Origin: Desulfurococcales archaeon
GTDB taxonomy: Archaea > Thermoproteota > Thermoprotei_A > Sulfolobales > NBVN01
Length of the DNA stretch: 6,162 nucleotides
NCBI GenBank assembly: GCA_021163585.1
Contig: JAGGTW010000016.1
Coordinates: 1-6,162, forward strand
Direction of reading: 5' to 3'
Shown: positions 1-5,135 of the stretch, one piece after another
Position numbering within the stretch: position 1 is the stretch's first letter
Layout of the letters: each line of letters begins with the position of its first letter
Translations under genes and position numbers: made by a program
Notes under the pieces: model-generated
Databases searched by the model: none
What the model was told of the DNA's origin: nothing
What the model saw: the letters and a program-made list of their open reading frames with translations, nothing else

Positions 1-1
1 G

Positions 2-415
2 ATTAGGAGTGCCCACTATACACTTCACAGGGTCTTTAAGTTGATACTTAAGTTACTTTCACCAATCATGCCTTTCGTAACAGATTATATCTGGAGGCGG
101 CTGTACTCGCCTGATAGGAGTGTGCATACTGAAGTAATTAGTGAAGAGGAATTGAGGTATGAGGAAGGTAAAGAGGAGCTGATCAGTCTCTTAATAAGGA
201 TTAATTCTGCCGTCTGGAAATTCAAGAAGGAACGTAACATGAGATTATCCGATGAGCTTCCCGCAATACTTTATATACCAGCTGAGGGTAAGGACATTGC
301 CGATGATATTAAGGTGCTACATAAGGTGCGTGAGGTAATTGCTGGGAAGCCTGGGAAGTGGGATGTAGTGCTGGACGAGGGCATATATCTAAGGTTGCTG
401 AGTAGGACTCCTTAA
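2..415 (+). CDS. valS: Valyl-tRNA synthetase, C-terminal part (5' end outside the window)
   Basis: The reading frame is open from the first bases of the window to a TAA at 413-415, giving 137 residues of a protein that starts upstream. The fragment carries the class I aminoacyl-tRNA synthetase anticodon-binding helical domain. The stretch ending LLSPIMPFVTDYIWRRL (about residues 18-34 of the fragment) matches the conserved 'LAP(F/I)MPFVTEEIW' segment of ValS, followed by a 'S(I/V)H' strand. The segment AVWKFKKERNMRLSDEL corresponds to the 'R-x-x-(K/R)-x-E-K' helix of the ValS family. The protein ends soon after this domain with no long C-terminal coiled-coil arm, as in archaeal ValS. It charges tRNA-Val with valine in the cytoplasm. 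A TTG at 41 is internal, not a start. IleS is the closest alternative but fits less well. The 3' end overlaps the convergent DHH gene by 27 bp. Confidence 0.85.
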   Translation: MRSAHYTLHRVFKLILKLLSPIMPFVTDYIWRRLYSPDRSVHTEVISEEELRYEEGKEELISLLIRINSAVWKFKKERNMRLSDELPAILYIPAEGKDIADDIKVLHKVREVIAGKPGKWDVVLDEGIYLRLLSRTP

Positions 416-1360
416 CTCACTATTTAGTTTCTCAATAAGCTCCTTAAAGGACCTATAGGGTATTCTACACCCTGCTGCATGTGGGTGGCCACCTCCAGAC
501 CCTCCTAAGCGCACAGCAGCCTCCCTCAAGAATCTGTTTAGGTCTATGGAGTTCTTGCCTGCTCTCAAGCTCATGATCATTAAGTCATTTCTTCTCTCAG
601 CTGCAATACCTACTACACAACCTGTTATCCCACGAGCATAAACTGCTGCAATACCTAAGCTACCGGGTGGGTCAATAACGTAGGCTATGCTTCCATCAAT
701 ATTTACATTACTCTTGACCCACTCATAAAGCATTTCATTGTTGCTTGCCTCAACTAGCGCCTTGACAACCAATTCTCCTAGTTGGGATGGCCTCCTATTA
801 ACAGCTAGGTGCTCAACAACATGCCTCTTAAAGTCGTACATTCTCCTAGACCCCTCTAGACCCTGTATGAGTATCCCTGCCTCGAAGTAAACCTGTCTCT
901 TATCCCACTTTTCTAGGACGTTCTTAACCCAGGGCGTCTCATCTCTGTAGTCACCTATAGCACCATATAGGGCCACCCTTTCATACTCACTACTCAACTT
1001 ACCTAATTTACTATAATACTTGAACGTCAGCTCTGATGCTGACATAGAGAGTGAGTGAACTACATTAATGTTCAAATCACTGAGGTTAACACTTATTGGT
1101 TCCGGATGATGGTCTATGTATGTGATGTTGCCATCATTGTAGTTATTGAGGGCTGCCAACAAGTCCTTAATATTGCGCTCACTTAATGCAACGTCAACAA
1201 TGACGACATCACCTCTAGCAGAAGAGGTAAAGTCCTCTATGAGACCAGCTGGGTGCGTGAAGACCACATTAACTTCGCTGTAATCCCTCCTGAGGGCTGC
1301 CAGCACTAAAGCTGCTGAGCAAACACCATCTGAATCACCGTGTGCAAGGACAGTCAGCAT
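389..1360 (-). CDS. DHH-family phosphoesterase (RecJ/NrnA-like nuclease), 323 aa
   Basis: All hallmarks of an active DHH phosphoesterase are visible. Motif I is HGDSDGVCSA at residues 7-16 (H7, D9, D11), motif II is D56 in VIVDVALSER, and motif III is IDHHPEP with D83-H84-H85. Motif IV is GAIGDYRDE with D137. The DHHA1 half ends in GGSGGGHPHAAGC (residues 286-298), the substrate-binding glycine/histidine loop. Such proteins use Mn2+ to hydrolyse phosphodiester bonds in short oligonucleotides, single-stranded DNA/RNA or cyclic dinucleotides; which one applies here cannot be read from sequence. The length fits NrnA-like and short archaeal DHH proteins better than the longer archaeal RecJ/GAN (about 450-480 aa). 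The intact motifs argue against the catalytically dead Cdc45/RecJdbh type. The ATG at 1358-1360 is chosen because motif I follows at the usual distance and a GGTG lies 11 nt upstream. The 3' end overlaps valS tail-to-tail. Confidence 0.88.
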   Translation of the reverse strand: MLTVLAHGDSDGVCSAALVLAALRRDYSEVNVVFTHPAGLIEDFTSSARGDVVIVDVALSERNIKDLLAALNNYNDGNITYIDHHPEPISVNLSDLNINVVHSLSMSASELTFKYYSKLGKLSSEYERVALYGAIGDYRDETPWVKNVLEKWDKRQVYFEAGILIQGLEGSRRMYDFKRHVVEHLAVNRRPSQLGELVVKALVEASNNEMLYEWVKSNVNIDGSIAYVIDPPGSLGIAAVYARGITGCVVGIAAERRNDLMIMSLRAGKNSIDLNRFLREAAVRLGGSGGGHPHAAGCRIPYRSFKELIEKLNSELRSPTQQP

Positions 1361-1432
1361 GTGTGAGACCCCACCAGTTAAACCTATTTAATTATTATGT
1401 CATTGAGAAATAAATCATTGGGTTTCCAGCTA
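1361..1432 (-). promoter_or_regulatory. Short spacer upstream of the DHH gene: RBS and possible TATA element
   Basis: This 72-bp gap separates the radical SAM stop codon from the DHH start, both on the minus strand. Read on the minus strand it holds GGTGGGG (GGTG at 1372-1375), a Shine-Dalgarno match to the archaeal 16S 3' end, 11 nt before the ATG. An AT-rich GATTTATTTC at about 1406-1415 is a plausible TATA box, which would give a leader of roughly 20-25 nt containing the RBS. The gap is short enough that read-through from the radical SAM gene is also possible. No hairpin or strong T-tract terminator is seen. The TATA call is inference. Confidence 0.4.
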
Positions 1433-2497
1433 TTAAAGCCTATTCAGAATTTTCCTTGGGGTGAGGGGAAGTGCCTCAACAACCTGAAAATCACACCCTA
1501 ATTTCTTAGCTACCCTAATACTTGTAACTACCTCTTTGTCGATGACAAAGGCCTGATCAGACCTTATGAGCTTGTCAACCACTGCTTCAGGACATGAGGA
1601 AATACTAGCCCAACGGACTAATCCGTTACTAACTTCTTCATAAATTAACTTAGTATTTAGAGCGCGTCTCTGCATTCTCCTAATGTACTGGTAGCGGTCC
1701 TTAAAAACTGCAGGGCAGTAATGAACGTTTATGTCAAGATTTAAGTCCTTAACCCACTCAAGAATTTCAATAGCCAGCTCCTCCGAACCCTCAGCAGCCA
1801 CCCCATCTGACTTAGGGCGAAATCCCCTCAACCTCAAGCTAAGGTAATTACCCTCACTGAACTCCAGCTCATTTAGGTTAATAAACTCAACACCAATGTC
1901 GTGAGCTCTCAAAATAAGTTTCTTCATGTCCTCCAGCGCGCCAGGTAATACTGGGTTCTCGATACCAACGCTAATGGAGTGCTTAAGGGCTACCTCCAGT
2001 GCATGCCACGAGTACTCAGCCACAACATGTATTCTCAGCTCATCAAGTCCCACCCCAACTAGTTTACTCAGAACGCCATCATTAATGAGTAGGCCGGTTG
2101 TATATAGGTGTATGTGGAACTCACTCCCAAAAAAGTCCTTCAGCATTCTAATAATACTTAGTGTTCTATCCAATCTTACTAGTGGGTCACCGCCAGTCAG
2201 ACCAACCCCAGTAGAACCTGAGGCAACTAGCTCGCATATTATATCTTTTCTGGAACTTACTGGGCAGTCATTCACATACATTAAATCCTTCCCACGCCTA
2301 GCTGGCGATATCGGGCAGTAGAAGCAATTCTCACTACATATGCCAGTAACGAATACTACGGACTTTAATCCCTTAATGCATAGTTCACATCCTTTAGGTA
2401 GCTGGCCTACCCAGCAGCCCAAGTCACTGCATGATGCTGGCTTAGCTGACACTACAGCCACCGTTTCGTACTGTGTTACATTGTAGACGTCAATCAA
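1433..2497 (-). CDS. Radical SAM protein, COG2108-like, substrate unknown, 354 aa
   Basis: The radical SAM [4Fe-4S] motif is explicit: C54-x3-C58-x2-C61 within TGICSENCFYCPIS. It is followed by the SAM-binding GGD motif in GLTGGDPL (residues 99-106) and a TIM-barrel-like alternation of strands and helices to about residue 260. An N-terminal cluster C23-x4-C28-x8-C37-x2-C40 precedes the core. The CELC part leading into the 'VFVTG' strand is, as I recall the family, characteristic of COG2108, the archaeal proteins annotated as related to pyruvate formate-lyase activating enzyme. The C-terminal segment HYCPAVFKDRYQYIRR (about 259-274) also fits. The family has no established substrate, so only radical chemistry in the cytoplasm can be claimed. 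The start is TTG at 2495-2497: it is the only start codon after an in-frame TAA at 2528-2530, and AGGT lies 6 nt upstream. It is divergent from the MFS gene and 72 bp upstream of the DHH gene. Confidence 0.85.
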   Translation of the reverse strand: MIDVYNVTQYETVAVVSAKPASCSDLGCWVGQLPKGCELCIKGLKSVVFVTGICSENCFYCPISPARRGKDLMYVNDCPVSSRKDIICELVASGSTGVGLTGGDPLVRLDRTLSIIRMLKDFFGSEFHIHLYTTGLLINDGVLSKLVGVGLDELRIHVVAEYSWHALEVALKHSISVGIENPVLPGALEDMKKLILRAHDIGVEFINLNELEFSEGNYLSLRLRGFRPKSDGVAAEGSEELAIEILEWVKDLNLDINVHYCPAVFKDRYQYIRRMQRRALNTKLIYEEVSNGLVRWASISSCPEAVVDKLIRSDQAFVIDKEVVTSIRVAKKLGCDFQVVEALPLTPRKILNRL

Positions 2498-2574
2498 TTT
2501 CTGACCTACTGGTGAAATAAAATTAACTTAAGTACTGAAGGTCGGCACCGAAGTACTTAATATTTCCCCTACTA
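2498..2574. promoter_or_regulatory. Divergent promoter region between the radical SAM and MFS genes
   Basis: These 77 bp must hold both start regions. On the minus strand AGGT (2504-2507) sits 6 nt before the TTG of the radical SAM gene and acts as its RBS. The plus-strand MFS ATG at 2575 has only a pyrimidine-rich CCCCT before it and no Shine-Dalgarno, which suggests a leaderless or near-leaderless transcript. AT-rich blocks at about 2514-2530 and 2557-2565 are the only TATA candidates. They flank a short GC-richer centre and could serve opposite directions. Exact promoter assignment cannot be made by eye. Confidence 0.45.
2528..2560. repeat. Perfect 9-bp inverted repeat, candidate operator
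   Basis: TTAAGTACT at 2528-2536 is exactly reverse-complemented by AGTACTTAA at 2552-2560, with 15 bp between the arms. Because AGTACT is itself palindromic, the arms also form a direct repeat: AAGTACT at 2530-2536 and 2551-2557, starts 21 bp apart, about two helical turns. The spacer contains a smaller GGT-CGGC-ACC dyad at 2540-2549. The position between two divergent starts suggests a binding site for a dimeric or tetrameric regulator controlling one or both genes. The symmetry is seen directly; the operator role is inferred. Confidence 0.5.
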
Positions 2575-3858
2575 ATGATCCAGTTAAGGTATCGTAACGT
2601 GGAAATAAGAGGTATTAGTCTACGTAATCTGGCAGACTACATACCTCTAGTCCTTACTACATCGTACATTAGCTATACGATCCTTACAACGTTCTTGAAA
2701 GAGATCTTCACCTACTCATGCCCGAGTATGTACCTGTATATTTACAGTTCAGCGATCTCGACATTACTCTTAGCCATATCAATAATTCTCGGTGTGTCGG
2801 TCTCAGGTCTCTACCTAGACTACCTATGGCGGACTGGAAAGGGGTTAAGGACTCTAGTTATACTCCTGCTGTCATCAAGTATATTGTTTACCACATACGT
2901 AGTGACTACGAGGGGATTAAGTCAGGAAATGTTTATTTCCACTAACGCTGTTTTCTGGTTTATTATAGGGTTCTTACTGGGTAACTTGTTAACAAACACC
3001 AGCTTGTACACCAGGTACGGCTACGACGTAATGAAGAGAGGCACTGCTGTAGGGGTAGGAGTAGGTCTAGGAGCTTTATTTCATTTGGGGCTTGCTGCTT
3101 CAGGACTAAATGTGGCTTTACTAATAATCACCTGCCTAACCCTCTCAATACTTAGTGCAACTTCACTACTAGCTCGTGAAAAGCTACATTCAGGGAAGTA
3201 CCCGGAAAGAGTAGTTAATGAAGGTGTCTCACTTTACGATACGAGGGTGCTCATGTTCTTAATTCCTATTTACATCTTCTCACTCATGCATGGATTAATT
3301 ATAAGGAGCCACATACTACCGCATGCTAGAGTATTATTAGCTGATGTAGTGCTAAATGAAATAGTAATGAACTTACCCATGCTCATGTCTGTTCTTGCCG
3401 GAATGGTTATGGATTCCTTCGGCAGAAAGGTTGTGGGTATTGCTGGACTTATCGTGCTGGGTATCACATCGGTTTTTATGTTAACAATCTATACGCTGAT
3501 AATACCACCCATCGAGATAAGTGTACTTACGCTAATATTCAGCAGACTCTCGGCAGCCCTCATAGCTCCCTACATAATGATCTTGTCAGCTGAAATAGCA
3601 CCTAAAAAATTTGCTGGTAAATTCCTGAGCATATGCTATGGAACAACAGCAGCCGGGGTACTAACAGGTATAATAACACCTGACATACTCAAGTCCTTCT
3701 ACCTACCCACCGCGATTGGAGCCATGATCCTATTTACCTCAGTCTACATACTCTACATACTCCCAGAGACCCTGCCCCCCGAGTACCTCAGGCGTAAGGA
3801 GATTATCAGCTATGTTAAGAAGGCTATGAAGCTCAAAGATAAGTCCAGATCTTCCTAG
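2575..3858 (+). CDS. Major facilitator superfamily transporter, 12 TM, 427 aa
   Basis: Twelve hydrophobic segments can be counted, at about residues 22-42, 58-79, 92-111, 122-141, 157-176, 179-199, 225-245, 255-278, 286-308, 313-334, 350-369 and 376-397. A hydrophilic central loop (about 200-224) separates the two six-helix halves. Motif-A-like loops occur in both halves: a G78...D82...R86..G88 form between TM2 and TM3, and a clean GMVMDSFGRKVVG (276-288; D280, G283, R284, K285) between TM8 and TM9. The C-terminal PETLP (397-401) after TM12 resembles the 'PET' end motif of many MFS porters. This is a secondary transporter of the cytoplasmic membrane; substrate and direction cannot be told. 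The short basic N-terminus is cytosolic with no signal peptide. The ATG at 2575 is the first start and gives full family length. The last 26 bp overlap the convergent ParA-like gene. Confidence 0.88.
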   Translation: MIQLRYRNVEIRGISLRNLADYIPLVLTTSYISYTILTTFLKEIFTYSCPSMYLYIYSSAISTLLLAISIILGVSVSGLYLDYLWRTGKGLRTLVILLLSSSILFTTYVVTTRGLSQEMFISTNAVFWFIIGFLLGNLLTNTSLYTRYGYDVMKRGTAVGVGVGLGALFHLGLAASGLNVALLIITCLTLSILSATSLLAREKLHSGKYPERVVNEGVSLYDTRVLMFLIPIYIFSLMHGLIIRSHILPHARVLLADVVLNEIVMNLPMLMSVLAGMVMDSFGRKVVGIAGLIVLGITSVFMLTIYTLIIPPIEISVLTLIFSRLSAALIAPYIMILSAEIAPKKFAGKFLSICYGTTAAGVLTGIITPDILKSFYLPTAIGAMILFTSVYILYILPETLPPEYLRRKEIISYVKKAMKLKDKSRSS

Positions 3859-4594
3859 CTATTTCAAATATCAGCTTGCTGTATGGATGTTCGGGGAGGT
3901 CTCTCACCATCATTTTATCTCCATTATATAGGACTACCTCAGGGTAGTAGGGTATTACCTCAAGTAGTTCAGCACCACCAAGTTTCCTGACCACCGACTC
4001 ACCCAGCCTGAGCGCTTCCTCATGTGACTTAGACGGCACCTTATTAACGATCAGCATAACTTTAATTTCTACTAGACTGTAGATCTCCCTGAGGAGCACT
4101 TCCGCCCCTCGCACTTCTATCTTATCAGGGAGGGTGACCAATATAGTAGCATCGCTTGCTACAATAGCGTTAAGTGCCGAATACTGAGGCCCTGGAGGCG
4201 TGTCTATCAGTACAATATCTACGCTGTCGTGCCTGAACTTCTTGATCAGTCCAATTAACTTCTTTAGAGCATTCATTTCCCAGCGCCTATCCTTTACAAG
4301 CGCCTCTTTAATGGCATCTATTGAAGGATTAGCAAATACTACGAGTAATTTACCTTTAACACCATCATCTATACGTACTATGACGTCATCATCCTCTGCT
4401 TCGCCGTTTAAGTAGTCATTTATGAAGTGCTTGACTTTCGGCTCATTAAAGATGTAGTACTGAGTAGGGGCCCTTAAGTCACAGTCCAGGAGAACTACTT
4501 TATAATTAAGTGACGCAAGCGCGTAAGCTAAGTTGGCGGCTAGCACTGACTTTCCGCTCCCTCCCCTCTGGGAGTGGATCGCCACCGCCTTCAC
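3833..4594 (-). CDS. MinD/ParA-family P-loop ATPase, 253 aa
   Basis: Deviant Walker A motif at residues 10-16 (R10-G-G-S-G-K15-S16), Walker A' LLDCDLRAPT (35-44; D37, D39), Walker B IVLIDTPPG (127-135; D131) and the late VNK motif (183-185) place this in the SIMIBI MinD/ParA/Soj group. Such ATPases switch between monomer and ATP-bound dimer and position DNA, division proteins or other cargo on nucleoid or membrane surfaces. At the first Walker position, where the family usually has the 'signature' lysine contacting the partner subunit's nucleotide, this protein has arginine (AGG codon). There is no N-terminal HTH of the large plasmid ParA type. The C-terminal helix YSKLIFEIARKIW is mildly amphipathic but membrane targeting is unproven. 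The start is GTG at 4592-4594, with GGTGAG 8 nt upstream inside the end of the preceding gene. The 5-bp gap to that gene indicates a translationally coupled operon. Length fits MinD/SegA-like proteins. Confidence 0.88.
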   Translation of the reverse strand: MKAVAIHSQRGGSGKSVLAANLAYALASLNYKVVLLDCDLRAPTQYYIFNEPKVKHFINDYLNGEAEDDDVIVRIDDGVKGKLLVVFANPSIDAIKEALVKDRRWEMNALKKLIGLIKKFRHDSVDIVLIDTPPGPQYSALNAIVASDATILVTLPDKIEVRGAEVLLREIYSLVEIKVMLIVNKVPSKSHEEALRLGESVVRKLGGAELLEVIPYYPEVVLYNGDKMMVRDLPEHPYSKLIFEIARKIWTYL

Positions 4595-4599
4595 TTTTA

Positions 4600-5001
4600 C
4601 TACTCACCCTCGTAGTAGCTCTCAAACTGAGGAATAATGAAGTACACCTTCCTACCTTTCCTCCTCTTAATTACGTATCCTAAAGTTGCGAGTTGATTTA
4701 AGTAAGCTGACTCTACAGCCCTGGCCCTGCCTGTGTACTTCGCTACATCCTCTGACGTAGCCTCACCACCTAGTTTTGCTAAAGCAATCAGGGTTTTCCT
4801 CAAGTGATCTGGAACCGACAACAATGTAACCACATCTATGATTCCCGTCCTCAGAGCGTCCTCGACGTCAGCAACACTTCTAAGCGTTTGCGGAACTCTT
4901 TGAACTAGTTTCTCTAGCAATTCTATAATCTTGTCTAACTTTTTATTGACATCATTTAATAGTGATGTAGCATCAGCACTTGTATTTTTACTATCTCTCA
5001 A
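4600..5001 (-). CDS. Coiled-coil plus winged-helix DNA-binding protein, 133 aa
   Basis: Residues 15-36 have an unbroken a/d heptad pattern (L15, V18, L22, I25, L29, L32, V36) typical of a parallel dimer coiled coil. A linker helix region (about 43-62) follows. Residues 65-123 read as a winged helix: helix 1 DHLRKTLIALAKLG, helix 2 ATSEDVAKYTG, recognition helix RARAVESAYLNQLATLGYV (91-109), then a basic wing KRRKGRKVYFII. This arrangement is ArsR/MarR-like. I recall similar stand-alone proteins in crenarchaeal genomes but know no assigned function. As first gene of an operon with the ParA/MinD ATPase, it is likely either the DNA-binding partner of that ATPase or an autoregulator. The start is TTG at 4999-5001, supported by a perfect AGGTG (5009-5013) 7 nt upstream. 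No predicted signal peptide or membrane segment. It is not a ribbon-helix-helix SegB by sequence. Confidence 0.75.
   Translation of the reverse strand: MRDSKNTSADATSLLNDVNKKLDKIIELLEKLVQRVPQTLRSVADVEDALRTGIIDVVTLLSVPDHLRKTLIALAKLGGEATSEDVAKYTGRARAVESAYLNQLATLGYVIKRRKGRKVYFIIPQFESYYEGE
4603..4608 (-). promoter_or_regulatory. Ribosome-binding site of the ParA-like gene (GGTGAG), inside the upstream CDS
   Basis: GGTGAG on the minus strand lies 8 nt before the GTG start and overlaps the last sense codons of the winged-helix gene (Gly-Glu just before its TAG). It decides the GTG start and supports coupled translation of the two genes. Confidence 0.7.
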
Positions 5002-5008
5002 TTTTAAA

Positions 5009-5013
5009 CACCT
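5009..5013 (-). promoter_or_regulatory. Ribosome-binding site of the winged-helix gene (AGGTG)
   Basis: AGGTG on the minus strand, 7 nt upstream of the TTG at 4999-5001, is a full match to the archaeal anti-Shine-Dalgarno core. It supports the unusual TTG start, for which no nearby ATG offers an alternative. A TTTAAAAG at about 5033-5040 further upstream is a possible TATA box, though its distance to the RBS is rather tight. Confidence 0.65.
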
Positions 5014-5052
5014 ATTAAACTTTAACTTAAGGCTTTTAAATTAAGTAGGTTG

Positions 5053-5065
5053 TTAGGTATCCTAA
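5053..5065. repeat. Palindrome TTAGG-TAT-CCTAA
   Basis: A perfect 5-bp-arm inverted repeat with a 3-nt centre, lying upstream of both divergent genes. It is a possible site for a dimeric DNA-binding protein, such as the winged-helix protein encoded next to it. The symmetry is seen directly; binding is inferred. Short palindromes of this size do arise by chance in AT-rich spacers. Confidence 0.35.
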
Positions 5066-5071
5066 TTTTCC

Positions 5072-5104
5072 TAGAAATACGGTAATAAGGGAAATCTATT
5101 TCTA
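5072..5104. repeat. 8-bp inverted repeat TAGAAATA / TATTTCTA with an internal GAAAT copy
   Basis: TAGAAATA (5072-5079) is exactly reverse-complemented by TATTTCTA (5097-5104). Inside this span a further GAAAT (5091-5095) pairs with ATTTC (5098-5102) across a 2-nt centre. The pentamer GAAAT thus occurs twice direct and once inverted within 30 bp. The right arm overlaps the best TATA candidate of the nucleotidyltransferase gene, so a bound protein there could repress it. Function is inferred. Confidence 0.35.
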
Positions 5105-5125
5105 ACAACATGTAAGTATATTTAC

Positions 5126-5129
5126 GGTG
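5126..5129 (+). promoter_or_regulatory. Ribosome-binding site (GGTG) deciding the TTG start of the nucleotidyltransferase
   Basis: GGTG is 6 nt before TTG 5136-5138. Its last three bases form the in-frame GTG that could be mistaken for the start, which would add three residues (M-P-F). Spacing and family N-terminus favour reading it as a Shine-Dalgarno element. Confidence 0.55.
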
Positions 5130-5135
5130 CCGTTC

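Larger units (their letters stand above)
5002..5135. promoter_or_regulatory. Divergent intergenic region between the winged-helix/ParA operon and the nucleotidyltransferase
   Basis: This 134-bp AT-rich spacer is the largest gene-free stretch in the window. It carries start signals for both directions: AGGTG (5009-5013, minus) and GGTG (5126-5129, plus). TATA-like tracts are TTTAAAAG on the minus strand (about 5033-5040) and CTATTTCTAA on the plus strand (5096-5105). A TATAT at 5117-5121 lies too close to the plus start to be its promoter. Several short inverted repeats occupy 5053-5104 and are listed separately. No RNA gene or small ORF is supported. Confidence 0.5.

Noticed and set aside
41..43. 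TTG as start of a short stand-alone protein
   Set aside because: The frame is open to the window edge and upstream residues continue the ValS anticodon-binding helix, so this is an internal leucine.
1926..2321. 131-codon plus-strand open frame
   Set aside because: It is antisense to the well-supported radical SAM gene, has no recognisable domain, and is rich in Ser/Thr/Pro as expected from a shadow frame.
2718..2945. 75-codon plus-strand frame inside the MFS gene
   Set aside because: Overlaps transmembrane-coding sequence in another frame, with no RBS or family resemblance.
3270..3467. Minus-strand 65-codon frame opposite the MFS gene
   Set aside because: Pure antisense of membrane-segment codons; no independent support.
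4200..4415. Plus-strand 71-codon frame opposite the ParA-like gene
   Set aside because: Low-complexity Ser/Thr/Ile composition typical of an antisense shadow.
3833..5001. Naming the operon segAB or parAB
   Set aside because: The small protein is a winged helix with a coiled coil rather than a ribbon-helix-helix SegB or a ParB-fold protein, and gene order is reversed; orthology cannot be shown from the sequence alone.
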